A stretch of DNA of 64,000 nt from Phycisphaerales bacterium (GTDB lineage Bacteria; Planctomycetota; Phycisphaerae; Phycisphaerales; SM1A02), in NCBI GenBank assembly GCA_022446885.1, contig JAKVBU010000006.1, positions 213,522 through 277,521 of the forward strand. Reading direction: 5' to 3'. The position numbers were made by a program, and so were the translations under genes. The notes beneath the pieces are model-generated. The model saw only the letters and a list, made by a program, of their open reading frames with translations, searched no databases and was not told the origin of the DNA. Positions 8,894 to 18,032 of the stretch are shown here, one piece after another (position 1 is the stretch's first letter; each line of letters starts with the position of its first letter).

Positions 8894-10033
8894 ATGAAGA
8901 CGATTCACGCCGGCATCCCCGCATCAAACAACACGCTCTATAGGGCCATCCGATTTCTGGTCGGAGATCCAGCGGCGCTGATCATTGACGATGACGGCAC
9001 CCGCACCCTGATCATCCGTGACATTGAGATGGGTCGAGCACGCGAGCATGCCCGTGCCGATGTCGTGCACTGCCCTGGGGACTTCACGCCAGAAGGTGGC
9101 CTTTCGGGCGATCGTGAGACGGCGACCGCTCAGGCGTTGGCTGAGGCCCTGCGACGCGCCGACGTCGCCTCGGTCCGGGCCGATCGCACGCTGGCCATGT
9201 CGTTCGTGCACGAATTGCAGCAGGCGGGCGTCGAGATCGTTTACGACCCGGATCTGGGTGTGCTTGATCGACGGGTGAAGGATGCCGAAGAGGTCCAGCA
9301 TCTGCGAGCTGCGCAGGCCCGAACCCAACTGGCCATCGAGAAGGCCTGCCGAACAATCGCAGCGTGCACAGCCGATGCCGATGGCGTGTTGCAACTACAA
9401 GGTGAGCCTGTGACCAGTGAGCGTGTCCGTGCGCTGATTGATGCTGATCTTCTACAGGCGGGATTCGACAACCCCACCAGCATCGTCGCTGGAGGCCCAC
9501 AGGGCGCTGATTGCCACGACCACGGCCATGGCCCCTTGCGAACCGGTGAGCCGATCATCATTGACGTCTTCCCTCGCTCAAAGACCACGCGCTACAACGG
9601 CGATTGCACTCGCTGCGTGGTGCACGGCGACATTCCCGATGTCGTCGTCTCCATGCACGCTGCCGTGCTTGCGGCCAAGGCAGCCGCCGAGGCAGCAACC
9701 CGGCCGGGCGTCACCGGCGAAGATGTGCACGCGGCCACGAGCGGGGAGATCCTCGCCCATGGATTTGAGATGGGCTTGCCCGATGACAACTCACCCGATG
9801 ATCGCATCGCCATGGTCCATGGCACCGGGCACGGCATCGGGCTGGACGTGCACGAACCACCCCTGCTCGATGCGGGCGCCCCCGCATTGCTTCAGGGTGA
9901 TGTGTTGACCATTGAGCCGGGGCTCTATGGGGCACGTGTGGGCGGCATCCGGGTGGAGGACATGGTGCTCGTCACTGCCGATGGCTGCGAAGACCTGGGC
10001 ATCGGCCTGCACATGGGGCTCAACTGGGCGTGA
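8894..10033 (+). CDS. M24-family metallopeptidase (Xaa-Pro aminopeptidase/prolidase type)
   Basis: A 379-aa pita-bread metallopeptidase. A creatinase-like N-terminal half covers about residues 1-140. The catalytic half carries the dinuclear-metal ligand motifs in order: IIDVFPRS (Asp), YNGDCTR (Asp), HGTGHGIGLDVHE (His), TIEPGLY (Glu) and GGIRVEDMVLV (Glu). All five ligands appear present. No signal peptide, so it is probably cytoplasmic and trims proline-containing peptides. An in-frame GTG two codons upstream (8888) is an alternative start; ATG 8894 better fits the TACGCT hexamer upstream. The preceding terminator separates it from the metalloprotease. Confidence 0.87.
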   Translation: MKTIHAGIPASNNTLYRAIRFLVGDPAALIIDDDGTRTLIIRDIEMGRAREHARADVVHCPGDFTPEGGLSGDRETATAQALAEALRRADVASVRADRTLAMSFVHELQQAGVEIVYDPDLGVLDRRVKDAEEVQHLRAAQARTQLAIEKACRTIAACTADADGVLQLQGEPVTSERVRALIDADLLQAGFDNPTSIVAGGPQGADCHDHGHGPLRTGEPIIIDVFPRSKTTRYNGDCTRCVVHGDIPDVVVSMHAAVLAAKAAAEAATRPGVTGEDVHAATSGEILAHGFEMGLPDDNSPDDRIAMVHGTGHGIGLDVHEPPLLDAGAPALLQGDVLTIEPGLYGARVGGIRVEDMVLVTADGCEDLGIGLHMGLNWA

Positions 10034-10066
10034 TCGACTGAGTACGATCTGACAAGGGAGACGAGC

Positions 10067-10615
10067 GTGACGAAAAACATCGATTCATGCACTCATGGTC
10101 GAACCTCGGGCACGACCCATGCGCTGCTTGCAGCCTTCCTCTCGGTCATTCCCATGATCTCGGGGTGTGGAGGAGGGGGGACTACGCCAGCCGACGCAAC
10201 TGCTCAACTCCAGACTGCCTGCCAGTCGATGCTCGCTGCTGCAACCTCCGGAGATGTGCAGCGTGGAGTCGCCGCCTTTGAGCAGTTGACCGTGGCCACT
10301 GAATACGCTGCGGCGACCTTGCTCCGGATACCCCCCACACTTCGACCAGCCGCAGCCAGGACATTCCAGGCCGTCATGGAGCAGTTTAATGAGCAATACA
10401 AACTGCTTCCCAACAGCCGCGACTTCATGCGGGCCGTGATAGACCAGCCCGCCTACGACGAACTGGATGATCGAATCGACAGTGCCGCAGACCTGATAAA
10501 GGAGTGGGCCCGCAAAGCCCCGCCGCCGGGGCTTGGAAGAACCGACCTGCGACCCTACAAGACGGCGATCGCCAAGACGCAGGCCAGCAAGATCGCGCAG
10601 GCGCTCTACATGTAG
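10067..10615 (+). CDS. Putative lipoprotein of unknown function, 3' end fused to pseudopilin-like sequence
   Basis: A 182-aa ORF from a GTG preceded by AAGGGAG (10054-10060) and by TACGAT at 10043-10048. A hydrophobic segment ends in a lipobox-like MISGCGGGG, suggesting an outer-membrane lipoprotein. The middle is a helical region (ATAQLQTACQSMLAAA...). The last 25 residues or so (TAIAKTQASKIAQALYM) do not look like the rest. They read as the helix of a GspG-type major pseudopilin and end at a TAG where GspG would continue in the same frame. The true C-terminus of the lipoprotein was probably replaced when the two sequences were joined. Function not recognised. Confidence 0.55.
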   Translation: MTKNIDSCTHGRTSGTTHALLAAFLSVIPMISGCGGGGTTPADATAQLQTACQSMLAAATSGDVQRGVAAFEQLTVATEYAAATLLRIPPTLRPAAARTFQAVMEQFNEQYKLLPNSRDFMRAVIDQPAYDELDDRIDSAADLIKEWARKAPPPGLGRTDLRPYKTAIAKTQASKIAQALYM

Positions 10616-10858
10616 GTCGCCGAGACCGGGGGCTCCGACATCGAGGACAACTTCAATCTTGAGATTCTCGTGCTCGGGCCGGAGGACGGCGGCGGGCCGC
10701 GGAAGTATCTCCCCAAGGCCGACGACATCATCGACCCATGGGGCAACCTCTTCGCCGTGCTCGTACCCGGCGACATCAACGCCGCCTTCGACATCCTCTC
10801 CTACGGCAAGGATGCCTCGCCCGGCGGCGAGGGCGAAGACCAGGACATCACGCAGTAG
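10540..10858 (+). pseudogene. GspG-like major pseudopilin remnant with in-frame stop
   Basis: In one frame the DNA encodes KTAIAKTQASKIAQALYM, a TAG stop, then VAETGGSDIEDNFNLE and, further on, DPWGNLFAVLVPGD, AAFDILSYGKD and GGEGEDQDI. These are the conserved C-terminal features of GspG: DPWGNPY, the FDIYSLGADG-like stretch and a calcium-site GGEGEDADI. The stop falls where GspG has an aromatic residue after ALxxY. The N-terminal FTLIE segment is absent and is replaced by the lipoprotein sequence. It is therefore a truncated and interrupted copy, although a stop artefact in the assembly cannot be excluded. Confidence 0.65.
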
Positions 10859-10866
10859 GCTCCACC

Positions 10867-11233
10867 ATGCAAACGGACGGCCGAGGATTCACGCTGATCG
10901 AGGTCCTCATCGTCACGGTGCTTGCGGCGGCAATGGGGATCAGCGCCAAGAGCCTGAAGGCAAAGGCGCAGGCTGCATGCACAGTTGGAGCAGGAGGCAG
11001 CAGCACTTCGTGCCCGGCTGGATGGACACCGCGACGCGATCGCCGCGGCACGACCGATCGATCATGGTGCGCTTGCCGAGATCCGGAATGCATCCAGGCA
11101 GTGGGATGAACACGCACGATCGTTCGTCAAACGGCAACTGACTCAGTTGGTCGAACATCAAATGACACTGCAGGCACCATGTCTTCACACCACACTGGCA
11201 GACTGGAACATCTCGACCACGCCCTCTCCGTAA
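10867..11233 (+). pseudogene. Pseudopilin/prepilin N-terminal fragment with probable frameshift
   Basis: From the ATG at 10867 the frame gives MQTDGRGFTLIEVLIVTVLA, a canonical class III signal peptide (G/FTLIE) and hydrophobic helix, followed by GISAKSLKAKAQ. It then degenerates into low-quality Cys/Gly/Ser/Arg sequence, stopping at 11109. From about 10973 another frame is open to 11233 and encodes a convincing charged helix (LEQEAAALRARLDGHRDAI, then FVKRQLTQLVEHQMTLQ). Joining the two with one frame change near 10970 gives a plausible minor pseudopilin-like protein of about 120 aa. No other secretion genes are nearby. The 146 bases after it hold nothing I can recognise. Confidence 0.55.
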
Positions 11234-11379
11234 TCAATCTTCGACTCAACCTTCCCCACCCCAGCGATCAATCCTGGACTTCCTCTTCAAGAGAAAGTGG
11301 GAAGCGCTGCTCTGGCAGCCCAATCGTGAACCGAGCAACCCTTCGGCGGGGCCTGCTGGCGATCGCACTACATCGCCGC

Positions 11380-13377
11380 TCAGGCCGCGTCAGGGACGAC
11401 CGGCGGCATGGGCACGGCGAGCATCTCGGCCACCGCTCTGACCATCTCCGCCTCGGCGATCGTGGTTTGGCCGTCGTGCTGCACCGCGGCCACCAACGCC
11501 TCGAGCAGCCGACCTCGCTCACAGAATCGCAGCGTTCGCAGGTCGTGCACCGCATCGTTGAGCTGCGAGAGGGTCACCGCGGGAACAGAGGCGGGTGCTT
11601 GAATCTTCAACATGGCACTGGCCCGCTGCAGCGCCGCCAGCGCCTCCCCGTCATCCGTGTGTCCGGCACGAACCGTTACGGCCAGCACTGTCTGCGTTGC
11701 CCCACTCACGGAGCTGATGGAGGCCACCGGCCGGTGAGACGCATCGCCGCCACGATCGAGCGCTGTGTCGATCAACATCGCTGCTACCCACTCGAATCGC
11801 GACACAGCCCCATCGGCCATCACAACCCGTTCCACGAGCTGTCGCAACTCGGATCCCTGCGTCACGGACAGTCGTGACAAGGCTGGCGAGGCCAGATCCA
11901 GCAGGGGCACGCGACATCGTTCGTCCAGATGTGCGAAGTGTGGCAGCAGCACCTGGATCTTCTGTTTCGCCATGGGAGCGGCTGCTTCGAGTTGGTCGAG
12001 TTGCTTGTCGATGAACGCGTCTCCCCCGCCCTGCTCATGCAGCAGCATCGCCAGCACCAGCGCTGGCACCTGATCCGGGGCGTGGGCCGCCGTTGCCAAC
12101 CGCTCGGGAATACTCGACATCATCTGTCGAGTCCAGGCGACATCTACGTTTGCAACCTGCCCGATGCTGCCCAGAGAGTCGGCCATGGCCGCGGCCGTCA
12201 CTGCGCCGATCATGTGCCCCATACCTCCACCGGTTGCGGCGCGGCGAACACTCTGGCCACTATCCCAGCGGCTGCTGGCCTCCTCGGCGGTCAGCTTGGG
12301 CTTGAGTTCACCGATCTGATCTACAGGGATGTTCTCAATGCGGGCGATTCGAATGGGCAGCGGCGGATGCGAGTCGAACATTGACGGCATGGCCTGATTG
12401 AAGAACATGTGGTTGAACTGGCTGGTCTCGGTCGCCAGTTTGGTCTTGGCGTCGGCAAGCCCGCCGATGCGACGCAGTGCCCCAGCGATGCCGTCGGGGT
12501 TGCGGGTGTACTGCACGGCACTGGCATCGGCCAAGAACTCACGCTGCCTGGATACGGCTGCCTGAATCAATCGGGCTACAAGCGTGCCCGCGAACCCGAT
12601 CACGCACAGCAGAAAGCCCAGCAACATCACACCAAGAGCAACAGGTAGAGCGTTGTTCCCCTTGCCATTGGAACTACTGCGGCCGCCGCTGCTGAACAAG
12701 AGCGCGTAGCCCACATAGCGCCAGAGGATGTAGCCTGTGATCCCCAGTGCCATCACGCCGGAGATCACCGACACCAACTTGATGTTCAGTCGCATGTCGC
12801 CATTGAAGATGTGGCTGAACTCGTGGGCCACCACACCCTGCAGCTCATCGCGGGTGAGGTTGGCCACGCATCCCTCGGTCAGACCGATCACCGCCTGATC
12901 AACACTGTGCCCGGCGGCGAAGGCATTGATGGCGTCGCTGGGCATCATGTAGACCGGGGGCACTGGCATGCCCGAAGCGATCGCCATTTCTTCAACCACA
13001 TTGAGCGCCTTGCGCTCGCTGGGATCGCGAGTGTCCAGGTCTATCAGGCGACCGCCCAGCATCTCAGCGACGTAATCGCCGCCCTTTCGCATTTGCAGCC
13101 ACCGATACAGGTAACCGCCACCGACGATGATGACCATGAATCCGAACACGACAAAGGCGACACGTGGGTCCCACCACTGTGTCTCCTGCTCAACCCATCT
13201 GGAGACATCGCCGCGCGCATCTTCCTGGCGCAGATATCCACCGGTCAGGTGAACGATCAGCATGACGGCGGCATACACAGCCACGGTCATCGCGACCAAG
13301 CCCGTGATGAGCATGGCCACAAGACGACCGGTCTTGCGGTGCGCCTGATCCTGTGCGGCGAAGAAGTCCACGGTCAA
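11380..13377 (-). CDS. M48-family (HtpX-like) membrane metalloprotease with TerB-like tail
   Basis: A 665-aa integral membrane protease. Two N-terminal transmembrane segments (about residues 17-43 and 73-93) precede the catalytic domain. HEFSH at residues 185-189 is the HExxH zinc site, and REFLADASAVQYTRNPDG supplies the third ligand (Glu) and the family's ADA motif. Two more membrane helices lie between. After about residue 340 there is a long C-terminal region with two TerB-like helices (VVMADGAVSRFEW and LLEALVAAVQHDGQ), unlike HtpX of about 290 aa. It follows lemA by 8 bases; LemA-M48 pairs are widespread and may act together in envelope protein quality control. The role of the tail is unknown. 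Confidence 0.88.
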   Translation of the reverse strand: MTVDFFAAQDQAHRKTGRLVAMLITGLVAMTVAVYAAVMLIVHLTGGYLRQEDARGDVSRWVEQETQWWDPRVAFVVFGFMVIIVGGGYLYRWLQMRKGGDYVAEMLGGRLIDLDTRDPSERKALNVVEEMAIASGMPVPPVYMMPSDAINAFAAGHSVDQAVIGLTEGCVANLTRDELQGVVAHEFSHIFNGDMRLNIKLVSVISGVMALGITGYILWRYVGYALLFSSGGRSSSNGKGNNALPVALGVMLLGFLLCVIGFAGTLVARLIQAAVSRQREFLADASAVQYTRNPDGIAGALRRIGGLADAKTKLATETSQFNHMFFNQAMPSMFDSHPPLPIRIARIENIPVDQIGELKPKLTAEEASSRWDSGQSVRRAATGGGMGHMIGAVTAAAMADSLGSIGQVANVDVAWTRQMMSSIPERLATAAHAPDQVPALVLAMLLHEQGGGDAFIDKQLDQLEAAAPMAKQKIQVLLPHFAHLDERCRVPLLDLASPALSRLSVTQGSELRQLVERVVMADGAVSRFEWVAAMLIDTALDRGGDASHRPVASISSVSGATQTVLAVTVRAGHTDDGEALAALQRASAMLKIQAPASVPAVTLSQLNDAVHDLRTLRFCERGRLLEALVAAVQHDGQTTIAEAEMVRAVAEMLAVPMPPVVPDAA

Positions 13378-13385
13378 TCAGGCCA

Positions 13386-14009
13386 TCAAGCGCCGAAATC
13401 CACCTTGGGGGCGGCCTTTACTTCAGCACTCTCAACTTCCCACATGGCGGACGCGGCGAAGTTGAACATGCCCGCGATGATGCTCGAAGGAAACTGCTCA
13501 CGGCCGTTGTTGTAGTGCATGACCGAGTCGTTGTAGGCCTGACGAGAGAACGCGACCTTGTTCTCGGTCGTCGTGAGCTCTTCCTGTACCTGCATCATGT
13601 TCTGGTTGGCCTTGAGATCAGGATAGGCCTCAGCCACCATCATCAACTTGCCCAGAACGCCAGTCAGACCGGCTTCGGCGCCAGCGAGGGCCTTCATGTT
13701 GGCGGCGTTCGTCGGGTCGGCGCCCATGGCCTGAGCGGCGGAGTGGGCCATGTTGCGAGCTTGTGTCACGGCTTCGAGCGTGTCCGCCTCGTGCTTCATG
13801 TATCCCTTGGCCGTCTCGACGAGATTTGGAATCAGGTCATATCGGCGCTGCAGTTGTACGTCGATCTGGGCCCAGGCGTTCTTCACCCGATTGCGCAACG
13901 ACACCAAGCCGTTGTACATGCCGATGACCCAAATGATGAGCAGGAGTACGACGACGCCGATGACGATGCCGACGATGGCTCCAGTAGACAGAGCGAGTAG
14001 AGATGTCAT
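13386..14009 (-). CDS. lemA: LemA family membrane protein
   Basis: A 207-aa protein with one N-terminal transmembrane helix (GAIVGIVIGVVVLLLIIWVI) followed by the long helical LemA domain. The hallmark sequence YNGLVSLRNRVKNAWAQID continues into QRRYDLIPNLVETAKGY. The start at 14009 is chosen because GGAAGGG lies about 9 bases upstream; a longer frame to 14051 lacks support. It sits directly upstream of the M48 protease gene, the common LemA-HtpX arrangement. LemA-type proteins are anchored with the helical domain outside the cytoplasm, and their biochemical role is poorly defined. Confidence 0.92.
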   Translation of the reverse strand: MTSLLALSTGAIVGIVIGVVVLLLIIWVIGMYNGLVSLRNRVKNAWAQIDVQLQRRYDLIPNLVETAKGYMKHEADTLEAVTQARNMAHSAAQAMGADPTNAANMKALAGAEAGLTGVLGKLMMVAEAYPDLKANQNMMQVQEELTTTENKVAFSRQAYNDSVMHYNNGREQFPSSIIAGMFNFAASAMWEVESAEVKAAPKVDFGA

Positions 14010-14037
14010 TGAATTGATCCCTTCCAAAGTAGTGATT

Positions 14038-16161
14038 TCATTGTGCGACACTCACGACCGATCCGGTCGTTGTCACGCAGAGTCTTGCCCCGGGCAAACC
14101 GGTGGGCTCAGCGACGATGCAGTGTTCGCCATCAGTGCCTTTCATCGCGCCGCCGCCAACGATCAGGTATCGGGCATCATCGTGCCCCGGCACCGTCAGT
14201 TCATGCCGCGTGATGTGCCCGCTGCGGACAAGGTCTCGAAGACTCTTGATGGTCTTGTCCTCAGCATGTGCCAAGTGCATCGCCGTGCCGATGGTCTTCA
14301 GCCGCTGGATGCGCTTCTCATCGGCCGGATGGCTGGGGGCCCTGTGGTCTGCATGTTGAGCCTGCTCGGCGGCAAACCGAACTGCGCGTACCTGCGCCGC
14401 CTGCTGGGCGGCCTCTCGAGCTTTGATGGCAGCCTCATATGACTGCACCCCTGCCACCGCAGCAACGGGAATGACGATTGGTGCGAGTGCCACGAGTTGC
14501 CCGAGCCCAGCCGACATCTGTGCGACCATCGACCTGTCGGCGTTTCCCGTAACCGTGATCGCGGTACCGTCCATCCGTGCGATGCACAGGCCGGAACGCA
14601 CATCTCCCGTCAATCCTGCAAACGGAGGCACTGCATTCGGTGCCACCTGGTCAGCCTTGTGCACAGGCCGTGTGTAATTGTCGATTGCCGCACCGATCAT
14701 GGCCGCGAGCCAGTAGCCCTCTCTGGCTCGCAGACGCTCATCGAGATACTGCACCTGCACAGCACCCACACCCTTCACGCCACCGGCATGCTGGAAGCCA
14801 ACGGCATCAAGAATCGAGTCCTTGGCGTCAAACTGAGCAATCGCTGCCGCGACCGACTGTGGGAACAGCCCGGCAACAAGCCAACCGTCAGCCACTGCGA
14901 TAGTGGGCTCCAGTGGCAAGGGAATACCCGGGAACCGGAGCGAGACAGCACGCTGAGCGCCGTGCATGTCTACGTCGAGCATCCGTACATACCCACTGGT
15001 CTCGGCGGCCGCGATGCGGTCAAGCGCGGCGCTGATCTTGCCAAAGGTGTCCGCCATCTTGGAGGCGTCTTTGAGACTCACCATGCACACGGCCGACAGC
15101 ACACCATTGCCGCCAGTTTCCTCAGACAGGTAGCAGGTGAATGCGTCGCCCATGGGCGCGAGAAGATCGGCGTGGATGTCGATCCCCAGCATCGCCTCAG
15201 CCATCGCCTTGCCCTGTTTCGCCATTTGCTGATCGCGGTCTGACGATGCCGCGGTCAAGGACTCGATCAACCCAGACAGATATGTCGCCAGATCGAGCCG
15301 TGTGCACTGGACACAAGCTGCGCTGCGAGGCACTCGCTTGAGCTGATCTTGAGTTACGCCGCCTGCCGGAATGATGTACCCGAAGTGCTTGCCATAGTTC
15401 TCTACCCGGCCAGCCAGATGCACCGACTCGTCTGTACCACCTACCGCAAAGACACACCGCAGTGCATCCTGCCCGGTCAATCCCCACGACTTGAGAATCG
15501 CTGCTTCCGCTGGGCTAACTGATGCCTCCTTCTCGAGCATCGGACTGAGTGCATCGAAGTTCACCCGCAGGCCGCCGAGCAATGTGGTGCCTGCCGGAAG
15601 GCCGGCATCTGCGAACGAATCTCGATCATGCACCGGCGGGTGAGGCGCAGACAGATAGAACGTGCCCTCTTCGGCGCCGGCCCAGGCCATGTTGCCTGAT
15701 GTGCCTGTTTCAAACTTGGTGAGGCCGGGGTGACTGGGATCCGGGCCTACCAGCTGTAAGCCAAAATCATGCGCGATCGGCTGCATGCGCCGCAGCATGC
15801 TCTCGCCTCCAAATCCCCGCACACCTTGAGATGCAAACTGCACGAAGGCAGGCACGCCGGGGGTGTCGGGGGGCAGAATGTCCAATTCAAACGACGTCTC
15901 GCCAAGAATGAACGGCATCACCCAGTCCATCTTCATGCGATCGTCATTGGATGTGCCTGGCGGCAGTGTCAGACCGTTGATGATCAACCGCCGCAGCGCC
16001 TCACGCATGCCCGCATCACGCGAGTCGGCAAGCCACCCATCAATGCCTGATGAGTAGATTGAGATGAACCGCTCACTCGAAGGCTCGGCCTGCGCCTGCA
16101 CGCCGAAGCCTGCCCAAGAAAGCACAAGGCCCGCACAGACTGCTGTTCCATTCTTCCTCAT
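14038..16161 (-). CDS. Secreted protein of unknown function (707 aa), translationally coupled to the PP2C phosphatase
   Basis: Starts MRKNGTAVCAGLVLSWAGFG with a signal peptide ending near AQA. The ATG overlaps the phosphatase stop by one base (TGATG), so translation is probably coupled. No family is recognised for the body. The last 120 residues or so contain an Ala/Gln-rich helix (AAIKAREAAQQAAQVRAV) and then RLKTIGTAMHLAHAEDKT, LRDLVRSGHITRHEL and YLIVGGGAMKGTDGEHCIVA. That tail resembles the C-terminal module of planctomycete pilin-like (DUF1559-type) proteins. A single cysteine pair, CVQC, is visible mid-protein. Probably periplasmic or surface located. Its link to the phosphatase is positional only. 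Confidence 0.75.
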   Translation of the reverse strand: MRKNGTAVCAGLVLSWAGFGVQAQAEPSSERFISIYSSGIDGWLADSRDAGMREALRRLIINGLTLPPGTSNDDRMKMDWVMPFILGETSFELDILPPDTPGVPAFVQFASQGVRGFGGESMLRRMQPIAHDFGLQLVGPDPSHPGLTKFETGTSGNMAWAGAEEGTFYLSAPHPPVHDRDSFADAGLPAGTTLLGGLRVNFDALSPMLEKEASVSPAEAAILKSWGLTGQDALRCVFAVGGTDESVHLAGRVENYGKHFGYIIPAGGVTQDQLKRVPRSAACVQCTRLDLATYLSGLIESLTAASSDRDQQMAKQGKAMAEAMLGIDIHADLLAPMGDAFTCYLSEETGGNGVLSAVCMVSLKDASKMADTFGKISAALDRIAAAETSGYVRMLDVDMHGAQRAVSLRFPGIPLPLEPTIAVADGWLVAGLFPQSVAAAIAQFDAKDSILDAVGFQHAGGVKGVGAVQVQYLDERLRAREGYWLAAMIGAAIDNYTRPVHKADQVAPNAVPPFAGLTGDVRSGLCIARMDGTAITVTGNADRSMVAQMSAGLGQLVALAPIVIPVAAVAGVQSYEAAIKAREAAQQAAQVRAVRFAAEQAQHADHRAPSHPADEKRIQRLKTIGTAMHLAHAEDKTIKSLRDLVRSGHITRHELTVPGHDDARYLIVGGGAMKGTDGEHCIVAEPTGLPGARLCVTTTGSVVSVAQ

Positions 16162-18032
16162 CACTCCTGCTCCTCCTTCGTCGGCACTGGAGGCCGCATC
16201 TCAGATCCTAACGGACCCAACCAACGCAACGCCACCACGGTCAAATCGTCGGCCAACACACCATCCTGATGCGATTTGGCCAACCCGATCGTGTTTGCGC
16301 ACAGGTCGGAAGCGGTGTCCTGCTCAAGCCCTTTCTCCAAGCCTTCCTGCCCGAGCATCTCCCCCTGGGCATCCATCGCCTCAGTAATCCCATCGGTATA
16401 GATGACGATTGATGCACCGGGGTCCAAAACGCCTTCCCTGATCGACCACTGTCCGTCGGGCATGATGCCTAGAAGCGGACCGGTGGGATCCCCTTCAGCG
16501 CGGGCACCGTCTGCGTCGACCAGCATCGCTCTCGGGTGCCCCGCATTCACGATGCGATACACACCTGTCTGCACATCAAGTTGCAGCATGATCGCCGTGA
16601 TGAACATCTGGCGAGGGTTGTTTTCAGCGAGTGACTGATCGACGGAAGAGGCCAACTCATCAATGTCAACTCCCTTGGCTGCCGCATCTCGAAGCACTCG
16701 ACGCGCCATGGCCATGACGAGCGCCGGACCGATGCCGTGCCCGGACACATCGGCGACCACCACCGTCAGTGTGTCTCCCTGCATCCACCAGTCATAGAAA
16801 TCTCCCGCCACTTGATCCGCCGGCTGCAGCACAGCATGCAGATCGAACTCCGCCCGATCGTGAAATGGCTCGGTCTCTGTTGGAAGCATCGACTGCTGAA
16901 TCTCGCGTGCAACTTGCAACTCCCGCTCAATCGCCTGCCGTCGCCCTGCCTCCTCAGCAATCTGGTCCAAGGTCTCGCGTAGACGTGAGGTCATGGCATT
17001 GAATCCAGCGGCCAGTGCGCCTACTTCGTCGGTACCCAAGTCTGGCACTGTGGCACCGAGATCGCCGCCGGACACTTGGCTGACGCCTGTTGACAACTGC
17101 CGAATTCTCCCGGCCATACGCAAGCCTGCCCGCAGCAGAATCGCCAACACAATGATCGCTCCGACTGACAACAACAGGCCGTTGAACAGCAGCTGTCGGT
17201 CAACCGATGCGAACACTTCATGGGCGCCGATTTCAACATCGAATGTCCAGCCCAGCGTGGGCAGTTTCGCAGACTTCTCGATGTGATCCTCACCCGGGTC
17301 GTGCGCACCCTCAGGGAGTGGCGTCTTGATCTTGTCCCCATCGGCTGTCGTCAGACTCGGAATGACATCTTCAAAGCCATTCACATCAAGTTGCTTGAAC
17401 AACTCCGTCATGCCGATGTCGACAACCACCCACCCCTTCACGCCGTCTTCTGAAATGAATCGGGTTGTGTAGGAGACGATTTCCTTCCCCACGACTTCTC
17501 CGTAGAACGGATCGGTCCACTGGCCGGGGCCCGGCTTCAAGTTCGGCAGATACCACGGTGTGTTCTTTGTGATGTCGAACTTTGCCGCAATGTCGGCCAT
17601 CTTGATCTTGCCGTCATGCAGATAGACATAGCCCGCCTGCTGGACCTCTGGTGGCGCATGACCGATGTCGAAGGCAACAGCAATGCCAACGACCAGTTGA
17701 AGTCGCTCGACCAGTTCAGAGCTGAGAATCGGACTCGACGACCATGTCACACCACCCAGTGAGAGCGCATCGGCGAGCGTGTCGGCGGCTCCTGCAGCGG
17801 TCGAGAGCTCGCTGTCGAGCAATTGTGCCGTTTGCTGGGCCAGCAGCCGGGCCCGTTCCATTGCATTTGCGGAAGCTGATCGACGCAACGCCACCGTCTC
17901 GATGGTGATCAGTACAACGAATGTCAGAACAACCGGAAGGCCGACAAATACGAGTAGCCTCAGACGAAGAGACACGTCAGCCTTCGCCACGCGCTGCAGC
18001 GTCGGCCACCAGAATCGCGTCATCTGGATCAA
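16161..18032 (-). CDS. Membrane sensor PP2C-type serine phosphatase (RsbU/SpoIIE-like)
   Basis: A 623-aa protein with first membrane helix at about 25-45, an extracytoplasmic sensor region of about 230 residues (Cache-like by layout: DPFYGEVVGKEIVSYTTRFI), second helix at about 283-303, a HAMP domain at about 300-355 (GGDLGATVPDLGTDEVGAL), a short coiled coil (RELQVAREIQQSMLP) and a SpoIIE-type PP2C domain to the end. Metal-binding acidic motifs GDFYDW (Asp411) and DVSGHG (428-433) are intact, as are NAGHP and YTDGITEAMD. Such enzymes dephosphorylate anti-sigma-factor antagonists, but no partner kinase or antagonist is visible here. The start at 18032 overlaps pgl by 56 bases; in-frame ATG 18023 is an alternative. 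Confidence 0.9.
   Translation of the reverse strand: MIQMTRFWWPTLQRVAKADVSLRLRLLVFVGLPVVLTFVVLITIETVALRRSASANAMERARLLAQQTAQLLDSELSTAAGAADTLADALSLGGVTWSSSPILSSELVERLQLVVGIAVAFDIGHAPPEVQQAGYVYLHDGKIKMADIAAKFDITKNTPWYLPNLKPGPGQWTDPFYGEVVGKEIVSYTTRFISEDGVKGWVVVDIGMTELFKQLDVNGFEDVIPSLTTADGDKIKTPLPEGAHDPGEDHIEKSAKLPTLGWTFDVEIGAHEVFASVDRQLLFNGLLLSVGAIIVLAILLRAGLRMAGRIRQLSTGVSQVSGGDLGATVPDLGTDEVGALAAGFNAMTSRLRETLDQIAEEAGRRQAIERELQVAREIQQSMLPTETEPFHDRAEFDLHAVLQPADQVAGDFYDWWMQGDTLTVVVADVSGHGIGPALVMAMARRVLRDAAAKGVDIDELASSVDQSLAENNPRQMFITAIMLQLDVQTGVYRIVNAGHPRAMLVDADGARAEGDPTGPLLGIMPDGQWSIREGVLDPGASIVIYTDGITEAMDAQGEMLGQEGLEKGLEQDTASDLCANTIGLAKSHQDGVLADDLTVVALRWLGPLGSEMRPPVPTKEEQE

Noticed and set aside
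11179..11877. Plus-strand 232-codon frame overlapping the end of the M48 gene
   Set aside because: Low-complexity His/Arg/Gly product, antisense to a well-conserved protease tail.
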